From Lindgomyces ingoldianus (Eukaryota > Ascomycota > Dothideomycetes > Pleosporales > Lindgomycetaceae): 64,000 nucleotides of DNA. Positions 57,515 to 64,000 of the stretch are shown here, piece by piece. The translations under genes were made by a program, and so were the position numbers. Position 1 is the first letter of the stretch. The number at the start of each line of letters is the position of its first letter. Below the pieces are notes generated by a model that saw only the letters and a program-made list of their open reading frames with translations, was not told the DNA's origin and did no database searches. The DNA lies in assembly GCF_010093535.1 (NCBI RefSeq), contig NW_022985196.1, positions 186,001 through 250,000 on the forward strand, read 5' to 3'.

Positions 57515-60500
57515 CTAAATTCCGATGCCAGTGTAGCGGCGAGAGTAGCCTCCATCAGTCCCGTCGACCACGTCCAGCTTGTGCACGCCATTCGCGATGC
57601 CCTTCACACTCGGATCGTCCGGGGTGAAGTACTGCCTGCGCTGGTGCTGGTTCTGGTGGGCCTCGAACATGGTGGCGTAGAACTCGGTCCAGCCGCCCAT
57701 GCGCACCCTGACGAGGCTGTACTTTTCCGGGTTCTTGGTGGCAGCCTGATAGGTCTTGAGGTCTGCGCACGTCAAGGTGATGAGGTTCCCACCGACCTCG
57801 CCGTCGGCGTACTTCCTGACAAAGGCCTTGAGCTCGTCCTCGGGGAAGTCCTCGGTGATGTTCATGTCGACAGGCGAGGCGTTGGACATGCCGTACTCTG
57901 CCGCATCGTTCTTGACGCTGCGCATCGACTGATAGATGTTGCGGAAGGCCGGGTTGGGGGGCAGGTCCTGCGGTGCCGGCACGGGCGACAGGTCCGATGC
58001 GATCGGCATGCCGTTGCGCCGCCCGTCAGCCGACGCGCCGTACGGGATGCCGTCTCCCACGTAACCCTCGAAGGTGCCGATGCCCGGCGTGACCACGAAC
58101 TCGAAATCCTTGCCGCACTTGTCGCGCAAGGCCTGTATGGCGCCCTTGACAGCCGGGTGCGGCTCCTTGATGACCTCGTTGCAGATCTTCACGATCTTGG
58201 TCATGACCTCCTCGCCAAGCGCGTTGACTTCGCTGTTGCCACTGCCCCATTTGGGTAGCGCCAGTGCGATCAAGCGAAGCTCCTGAAAGCGGAGACCCCG
58301 CTCGGCAGAGTCGGCGATGTCTAGCGTTTGCTGGTCCTGGAAGGGCTCCTGCATGTTGTATCCCCAGTCGTTGACCAGGCAGTTGACCAGCTCCGGCAGC
58401 GTCACCATGGCGCTGTCGTGGTCGTACACCAGCTTCTTGATTGCATACAGCGAGTCTATGGTATTCGACATGCCAACGCAGAGCGGCGCGATGATGTGGA
58501 ACTTGGGCCCACCGTTCGTGTGGTCACGTCCCTTCTCTATGCAGCCCTTGATCAAAGTCGACAGGAGGGGGCTTGGACAGACGGTCGCTAGATTGCCATA
58601 CTGTCCAAGCAGGGTATAATAGAATGAGACGGTCAGCCAACGAATCTGATCAAAAAAGATAGCTTTCAAGGTTTCGAAAGTCTTGATTTTGGCCGCAGAT
58701 GGGGAGCGGAACGTCTGCTTCAGGCCACGCAGGTATTCCGATCCAGCTGCTCCGTAAGTGGCTCCCTGGTTGATAGTCTGCTCGAGAGCCAGCATGGGGT
58801 CGATGTTGCTGAAGGTGAACTCTGACGCACCGGCGAACATGGGCTCGTAGCATCCGTCGGCCGCATAATCGCGAGACCAAGCCCGACTGACCGTCTTGGG
58901 CGTCTGTCCAGACTGGAATAGTCCCTCGCAGAGCTTGTCGTCGTTGTACATGATGGGCTGAGCGCCGCCCGACAATATCGCTTTGGCAGCCTCGTCGAGA
59001 TATTTGGATGGCATGCCCTTGTAGACGCGTAGAGAAAGGGTGGGTGCATTGACGGGGATGCGACGGGCGGCCTTGAGGCACAGCATGGTCACCTCGTTCG
59101 CGCCTCCTTGCGGCACATCGTCGTCCGTTGCCTTGTAACCCCCGACGGTGATCTGCTGCACCCACTGGTTGATGCCGCCGCCCTGGGAAAAGTTGCCCCC
59201 GACGCCGTTGACTGACGTCGTGCCGTATGTGCTGTAGTCGTAGATCTTAGAACGGTCGACAAACGCATTCTCACCAATCTTGAGGAACAAGCAATCGATA
59301 ATTTCTTGCGCTCGCTCGGGCTTGATCTTGCCGTCCTTATAGTCCTTTTCCAGGAACGGCCATAGAATCTGGTCGAGGCGGCCGAGAGATGTCAGCTCGC
59401 CGACCAAGTGCAGGCAGCAGTGGAAGGAAAAGATCAGCTGAACGGCGTCCTGAAAGCTTCGGGGCGGTTCTGTCTCCAAGCGCCTCAGACGAGCTGCTAT
59501 CTCCTTCATGTTTGCGCTGTCCGCAGGCCGCCTCTTCGCAGCCTTTAGAGCAATCTCGGCCCAGTTGAGCATGTATTTTTGCACACCCTTCAGCGACAAG
59601 ATCGTGGACTGGTAGAACGCTGCCTGATCGCTCTTGGCATCAGAGGTGCCAAGTTTGGATCTGAGCTCGTCGATCATCTTTCTGAGGCCTTTGGTGGCTA
59701 ACGTTTGAAAGTCCGGAACGACGTGACCCATAGCGGACCACTCGTTCAGTTTGGCTTTGAGCCACGCAGCCATAGTTTCTGCTTCATCGAGGTACGGCAT
59801 CACCTCCTTTCCTCGGCCTAAGGTAAAGTCTGGAATGACGCCGACGATCAACTCGTTGGGTTCGATGCGTAGCAAGCTGTTTTGGGCAGCTATCTTCGAG
59901 TCTGGCTTGGAGAGGATATCTGCAAGCGTGTGATAGTTCGCTTGACCTTTGCGCACCGCCACCGGCCGTTTTGCGAGTTCTTGCTCGGAGACCCCCTCAA
60001 ATTGACTGAGGGGCGGAAGGCGAGGAAAACGCTGAGTATGCAGCCAGCCGTCGCGCCAGTGGTTGAAAGTTCTGGACAGCAGACTCAAGAGGCGTGGGGT
60101 GGGAGGATCGCCGCCCTTGTAGGTTCCCTGGCCCATCTTGTGCAAGTAATCCTGCGTGTTGTAGAACATGTATCCGTTCGGACTGCTGACCTGCCAATGC
60201 GGATCCTCGTAGACATCGCTAGCGCCTGCCACTGCACTGACCTTCAGCTGCCGGGCGGAAGGGACGTACCAATAGCTGCCACCGATGCCCTTGACCATCT
60301 GCATCAGTCGATCGACGGGGGTGCCATTGTCGTCGCCGAGCAAGTTTTTCAGAATCTCCTCGAAGCGGGGCTGGAAATTGCAAAAGGCGACGAACATTAT
60401 GCCCGTTTCGCGTCCGGGGTGGGCGTTGGAGTTTCCGTAGGACAATGCTTGCCGGAGCAGTTTTCGCTGGTCGCGATTCTCGTCGAAGATGTTGGCACGG

Positions 60501-61156
60501 TGGATGTGGCCCTGCGCTATGTTTTGGGGTATGACCATGTTGTCCGTGTTCCGACCGATCATCTCGTCTTGGGAGTCGGCAGTTTGCTGAGAGATGCCTG
60601 CCCAGTCGATTTCAAAATTCTGGGTGAAGCCGAAGCAACCGCCACGGTTCCGTCCCTCGTCGAGGAGGATGTCTTCGTTGAGACTAACCGGGTCGTTTGG
60701 ATTCGTGATGCTGTCCAAGTATCGACCGCCGAGAATGCGACAGTCTCGGCGTTTGCCTACTTCGAGGGCGATGTGCTTCTTGGCGATCTTTTCGATACGG
60801 GTCTTGACAGTATTCAGAACGTCCCTTACTCGCTCAGGGCTCGGTCCCTTGACGTAGAGCAGCACATCGCCTCCTGTATCCTTCAGCTTTATGTTTCGAT
60901 TGAGGACTTCCCTGTGGATATCGAAATGCTCATTTGTCCATGCTTCCCATAGGTCTGGACTGAAGGCGGCAATTAGACCGCAGTCTTGGTATTTGGACTC
61001 AATCTCACGACTAAGTTGCTGGAGGATGCTCAATACTTCCAAGCGTGTGTCAACCTGTTCCTTTTTGTCCAGGGCAATTGTCCACACCTGTCCGAAGACC
61101 GCCCGCATGAGCAGGCCCTTTTGAGCATACTGCAGTGTGCCTTGACGTAGGGCCAT
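57515..61156 (-). CDS. DyP-type peroxidase fused to a glycyl radical enzyme
   Basis: Single intronless frame, 1213 residues from ATG 61156 (CCACCATGG); the upstream open part begins at a TTG. Residues ~5-310 match DyP-type heme peroxidases: GGRYLDSITNP with distal Asp148, DEMIGR, His217/219 in GHIHRAN as proximal heme ligand candidates, Arg235 in KLLRQALSYG, GIMFVAFC and a VDRLMQM..GSYWYVPS end. Residues ~390-1213 match glycyl radical enzymes: NELIVG, GHVVPDF, the Cys loop ADGCYEP with Cys769 and Glu771, SADGRRNG..SDLSP and the C-terminal glycine loop VRVRMGGWTEF with Gly1154/1155. The CxE loop resembles diol dehydratase/choline lyase types, not the double Cys of pyruvate formate-lyase. The reaction is unknown. 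No activase is adjacent. It is G/C-rich, with no RIP stops. Confidence 0.9.
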   Translation of the reverse strand: MALRQGTLQYAQKGLLMRAVFGQVWTIALDKKEQVDTRLEVLSILQQLSREIESKYQDCGLIAAFSPDLWEAWTNEHFDIHREVLNRNIKLKDTGGDVLLYVKGPSPERVRDVLNTVKTRIEKIAKKHIALEVGKRRDCRILGGRYLDSITNPNDPVSLNEDILLDEGRNRGGCFGFTQNFEIDWAGISQQTADSQDEMIGRNTDNMVIPQNIAQGHIHRANIFDENRDQRKLLRQALSYGNSNAHPGRETGIMFVAFCNFQPRFEEILKNLLGDDNGTPVDRLMQMVKGIGGSYWYVPSARQLKVSAVAGASDVYEDPHWQVSSPNGYMFYNTQDYLHKMGQGTYKGGDPPTPRLLSLLSRTFNHWRDGWLHTQRFPRLPPLSQFEGVSEQELAKRPVAVRKGQANYHTLADILSKPDSKIAAQNSLLRIEPNELIVGVIPDFTLGRGKEVMPYLDEAETMAAWLKAKLNEWSAMGHVVPDFQTLATKGLRKMIDELRSKLGTSDAKSDQAAFYQSTILSLKGVQKYMLNWAEIALKAAKRRPADSANMKEIAARLRRLETEPPRSFQDAVQLIFSFHCCLHLVGELTSLGRLDQILWPFLEKDYKDGKIKPERAQEIIDCLFLKIGENAFVDRSKIYDYSTYGTTSVNGVGGNFSQGGGINQWVQQITVGGYKATDDDVPQGGANEVTMLCLKAARRIPVNAPTLSLRVYKGMPSKYLDEAAKAILSGGAQPIMYNDDKLCEGLFQSGQTPKTVSRAWSRDYAADGCYEPMFAGASEFTFSNIDPMLALEQTINQGATYGAAGSEYLRGLKQTFRSPSAAKIKTFETLKAIFFDQIRWLTVSFYYTLLGQYGNLATVCPSPLLSTLIKGCIEKGRDHTNGGPKFHIIAPLCVGMSNTIDSLYAIKKLVYDHDSAMVTLPELVNCLVNDWGYNMQEPFQDQQTLDIADSAERGLRFQELRLIALALPKWGSGNSEVNALGEEVMTKIVKICNEVIKEPHPAVKGAIQALRDKCGKDFEFVVTPGIGTFEGYVGDGIPYGASADGRRNGMPIASDLSPVPAPQDLPPNPAFRNIYQSMRSVKNDAAEYGMSNASPVDMNITEDFPEDELKAFVRKYADGEVGGNLITLTCADLKTYQAATKNPEKYSLVRVRMGGWTEFYATMFEAHQNQHQRRQYFTPDDPSVKGIANGVHKLDVVDGTDGGYSRRYTGIGI

Positions 61157-61186
61157 GGTGGATACGATCACACAAATTATCGACAA

Positions 61187-62199
61187 CAGAAGATAGGTCT
61201 GACGAGAGCGGCCTCTGGGTTGTCAAAGGTAGGCGTGAAATTAGAAAAAAAGAAGATCCTGCTCGCTCATAAACTGATTAAAACGGCAGAGGTAGAAGCG
61301 ATGAGGATTTTGACGATATCATGCGCGGAGCCCTATATATGCAGTGGGCGCTTATATAAGCACCCACTGCATATATAGGCCTCCATATCTAGCAAGCCAA
61401 GACGTGAGGCTGAGATTCCGCATAGAGACATATAATTAAAAGCGTGCGGTGTATAGAAATGATGTCGTTTTGGACGTCGATCGGATCGCTCTTGCTGGTA
61501 GCAGAAGCATTGTCATTTGGGTTCAGCCTTTGGGAGATGGCCCTGGTGTTTTGAAGGGAGGAGCAGGAGCAAGCTGGGGGCTTCAGACTTGCAGATTGCT
61601 CAGAAGAATGAATTTCGTCTGAAGGCGGCTGGAACAGACACCTGACCTCGATTGACTTCTTTCCGTGAATGAGTTGTTGGTGCGGCCTCTTCCAGAAATT
61701 AGTAGGCTGGGCATTTTCTATTTTGCGAAGCGTTCGTCAGCGGAACTCAGTTGAGGTCCAATGATAGTCTATGGTCGACAAAGACGCCATAGGCGATTGC
61801 CGAGAAAGGGCTGTGCAGATTTTCTTTGCTTTTGCAACCTGCCGTAGTTCTGCGATCCTCATCGAACGCTTGTCGGTCTGCCCTCCCAGGCTGATTCTCA
61901 GACTTCAAGAGTATCCAAGATCTTCGAGTCTCCAGATTGGAAAGTCTTAATATACCAGAACTCCTGGTGAGTGGGATAGATTTTCGGACATGCAGGATGT
62001 AATCTGTCCAAACATCTCATACCTTGTCCTAGGGCAGACAATGATCCAGAGTGCCTTGAGTCGCGGTCCATATGCCAGCAGCATTGTGGGATTGGAGAGG
62101 GGCCGGATCGAGTACGAATCGGGGTATGGGAAGACGAAACCCCACCTTCTGGATTCCGTGACCCACCTACGATGCGGCTCAACTCGCCAAGCTCAACAG
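61187..62199. other. Promoter side and flank of the fusion gene
   Basis: This region holds the 5' flank of the fusion gene, including the 48-bp palindrome listed separately. Between 61400 and 61900 I see no gene. The right part may include decayed 3' sequence of the regulator-like pseudogene. Confidence 0.35.
61332..61379. promoter_or_regulatory. Near-perfect 48-bp palindrome with central TATATAA
   Basis: The arms are 24 bases and differ at one position (C/T): CCTATATATGCAGTGGG(C/T)GCTTAT and its inverse. It lies 176 bp upstream of the fusion-gene ATG. The centre holds TTATATAA, which could serve as a TATA box. It could be a dimeric transcription-factor site, a cruciform, or an old element end. 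Function is inferred only from position and symmetry. Confidence 0.7.
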
Positions 62200-62950
62200 A
62201 ATCCAACAGCGATACCCAGGACCTCTCATATTCCTGACATTGTCCGCCCACGCTAGCTCGCGCTCATACCCATGAATGCGGAAAAATCGTTTGAGGATCC
62301 ACTGAGCGTACCCCGTTGATTGTGATCCGTAGGTTCCCATGTCTGTCCGATAGCAGAACTCGATGCTCGGGCACAGATATCGCGATAACCTCAGCGCTTC
62401 ATCGCGGAGCCAGGACACGGAAGTGAGCTCAACGTAAGGACAGGCAGGATTGCTATGTGCTATAAGTGATGCCAGTCGGGCATCAGGGTCTAGAGAGGGG
62501 TAGAAATGCGTGCTGAGGCGGAGGAGGGTGGAGAGGATGTGTAGTTGGGCGCCCTAGGAGAGGTTGTAAAGGGCCGCAGTGTTAAGCGAATCCCACTCAA
62601 GCGCAAAGGGGAAGAGTCTGTCCGCGTAGCTGTCGTCCGAGGGGTTGTGGAGGCGGGATGGTACGGCGCGATAGGGGAGATCTGTTAGTTGCTTTCGGAC
62701 GGTGTCGCGCCATGATTCGAGCTTGTGGTACAGGTAGAGAAGTCCTTTCATGACGGTTGCACGCCAGATACTATTGTCGCTATTCGTGTTGCTCAGGAGA
62801 CGGGATTCTTCGAGGAGACAGTGGATTTCGATAATGATGTCGACGATTTCTTCAAGCTTATTTAAGTCATCGCGGGAGCCCATTAGTTTGTCCCATTCGA
62901 GGATCGTAAGGCCGAGTGCCTGTTCTTGGAACAGGCCGTAAAGAGTCTGT
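62200..62950 (-). pseudogene. Decayed regulator-like gene (possible fungal transcription factor C-terminal region)
   Basis: A minus-strand frame starts near 62950 (LFQEQALGLTILEWDKLMGSRDDLNKLEEIVDII..), meets one TAG at about 62554 (LS-stop-GAQLHIL), and continues in the same frame to about 62200 (DEALRLSRYLCPSIEFCYRTDMGTYGS, YAQWILKRFFRIHGYERELAWADNVRNMRGPG). The helical, charged content resembles the C-terminal half of fungal Zn2Cys6 regulators with the DUF3468-type domain, but no zinc cluster is visible and the family match is uncertain. The stop is a CAG-to-TAG type change, as RIP makes. The N-terminal half is lost where the LTR fragment begins at 63173. Confidence 0.5.
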
Positions 62951-63172
62951 TACTGAAGCGTTAAAGGAGGAAATAATGCCCGGAGCTGGGAAGACCTACG
63001 CAGATGACGCGCAAACGAGAACAAAGATTTTGCTAGAGATCAGTCCTAGTCTCTCGTGAAGACAAGTTTCGGGCAATCTCTGTAATTCCCTGGCTGTGCG
63101 CAGACCAACCGTGGCCCCTAATCGGATAGACAAAATGCTGCAGCCGTTAGCCGACAAAGAGAGACCACATAC

Positions 63173-63258
63173 TGTAACGGGCCTAGTTCATGATGGAACT
63201 CAAAGGGCTGAATTGCTACGAAGAGACTAAGCGTAGGAAGAGAAAAGGAAGGGAAAGG
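63173..63258 (+). repeat. Dispersed LTR-type repeat, copy 2
   Basis: It begins TGTAACGGGCCTAGTTCATG and matches 54213-54297 for about 85 bases, with a few substitutions and one missing base. The following sequence to about 63420 may be the rest of the LTR. No target duplication was identified. Confidence 0.55.
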
Positions 63259-63660
63259 GGAGTTCTCAGGCGGATCATCGGGAGACGGGAGTTCCATAGG
63301 AGAGCAGTAGATGACAACCCTGTGGCAGTCTTAAGCTCGCCTTATATTGCCTTGACGATACGTGACTGAATTCGAGAGTTGAGAGGCACAGGGGTATGAA
63401 TTAAACTTCTCTACAGCTTGACACCATCAACCCAGGGCTCCTCCACGAAAGAACTTCCGACGCTAGTTCAAGTCAGAATAGTGTTCGGAGCTCCCCATAA
63501 GGTGCATGAGCCGCATTTTATCTCGCTGCTCGCTGGCTGGACGGCCGAGCGAGGATAAACGCTCCGACATTAGAGAATCGAAGATGTAACTGAGCGAGTG
63601 GAGATTTTTCCCGTCCTTCTTTCTTCATTTTACATAGAGTGGACAAAGTCTCGCTTTCAC
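63259..63660. other. Short gene-free stretch
   Basis: Probably the remainder of the LTR-type element followed by the 5' flank of the AMP-binding gene. No ORF is supported. Confidence 0.3.
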
Positions 63661-63689
63661 CGACTTGTACGATAATAGGTATTCGAAAT

Positions 63690-64000
63690 ATCTACTCTTA
63701 TAAACTCCTTCCCGCAGCAGTCATCTGTAACGGCCGTCATCGTGCCCGGCCAGCCAGCTCTGACCGTGTCCTTCACCCAATTAAGCAACGACATTCGCAA
63801 ATGCCAGCGCAAGCTCGCCGCTCTTGGCATCACCCACGAGTCTGCCGTGTCCATTGTCCTCCTAAACAGCTGTAAGTTTATTGTACGCTTTCATCGGCGC
63901 CACTTATAGATTCTATAACTGACGACTACTCAGGTCTCCTTCCTCGCCGCATCGTGGCAGCGCGGGTAAACTATTTATCCCCCGAACAGCTGTGACCAAA
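63690..64000 (+). CDS. AMP-binding (acyl-CoA synthetase-like) enzyme, N-terminal part, cut by window edge
   Basis: The frame reads SSVTAVIVPGQPALTVSFTQ, LRKLAALGITHESAVSIVLLNS and, after a 56-bp intron (about 63877 to 63932, GTACGC..CTCAG), VSFLAASWQR before a second GTAAAC donor. This is the N-terminal region of fungal ANL-superfamily enzymes of the Pcs60/oxalyl-CoA synthetase type. The AMP-binding motifs lie beyond the window. The start codon is not certain: the open frame extends left past 63690 without a clear ATG, so an upstream exon is possible. The gene may be intact or decayed. Confidence 0.6.

Noticed and set aside
57383..58258. 291-codon plus-strand ORF opposite the fusion gene
   Set aside because: It is the antisense shadow of the G/C-rich glycyl radical enzyme frame, whose motifs are unmistakable on the minus strand.
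59882..60952. 356-codon plus-strand ORF
   Set aside because: Antisense shadow of the DyP domain; its Val/Ala/Asp-rich content has no recognisable domain.
61157..61186. Ten extra N-terminal codons on the fusion gene
   Set aside because: The extension begins at TTG; the ATG at 61156 has a strong CCACCATGG context and starts the peroxidase sequence.

Overview
The window is genomic DNA of a filamentous ascomycete (Pezizomycotina). Genes carry short spliceosomal introns, mostly 45-70 bp, with GT..AG ends and CTAAC/CTGAC-type branch sites. Products are typical fungal nuclear and mitochondrial proteins. The gene-poor parts hold transposon and gene remnants full of TGG-to-TAG and CAG-to-TAG changes and G/A transitions, the mark of repeat-induced point mutation (RIP). 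The exact species cannot be read from the sequence.

Layout. 1-2.4 kb: no convincing gene apart from an open frame cut by the left edge. 2.4-14.9 kb: housekeeping block with TFIIIC subunit tau138 (TFC3-like), a lysine-rich CCDC137-like protein and an AIM6-type membrane phosphodiesterase. 15-23.4 kb: RIP-degraded island with a pogo/Fot-type transposase broken by an 804-bp hAT-type non-autonomous element and by a solo LTR, then a NACHT-WD40 (NLR-like) pseudogene. 23.4-47 kb: dense gene block with a UPF0643 protein, a POT1-type telomere protein without its N-terminal OB fold, importin alpha, DUG3, a GRE2-type reductase, cohesin SCC3/STAG, urease accessory UreD, an NmrA-like protein, mitochondrial dynamin MGM1 and cullin-4. 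48.6-51.8 kb: a 1053-residue unrecognised ORF. 51.8-57.4 kb: second repeat island with LTR fragments, a 21-bp minisatellite, palindromes and an MFS transporter pseudogene split by LTRs. 57.5-61.2 kb: an intact, intronless ORF fusing a DyP-type heme peroxidase to a complete glycyl radical enzyme. 61.2-64 kb: a near-perfect 48-bp palindrome upstream of that gene, a decayed regulator-like gene, another LTR fragment and the start of an AMP-binding (acyl-CoA synthetase-like) gene cut by the right edge.

How the parts relate. The housekeeping genes act in separate core processes (Pol III transcription, nuclear import, telomere protection, cohesion, ubiquitin ligation, mitochondrial fusion, glutathione turnover, urease maturation) and show no shared pathway. 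The feature most worth following is the peroxidase-glycyl radical enzyme fusion. It joins an oxidant-using heme domain to an oxygen-sensitive radical enzyme, no radical-SAM activase is visible beside it, and it is undamaged inside a RIP-scarred island. Removing the inferred insertions restores the host reading frames exactly, so the two repeat islands can be read as layered insertion histories.
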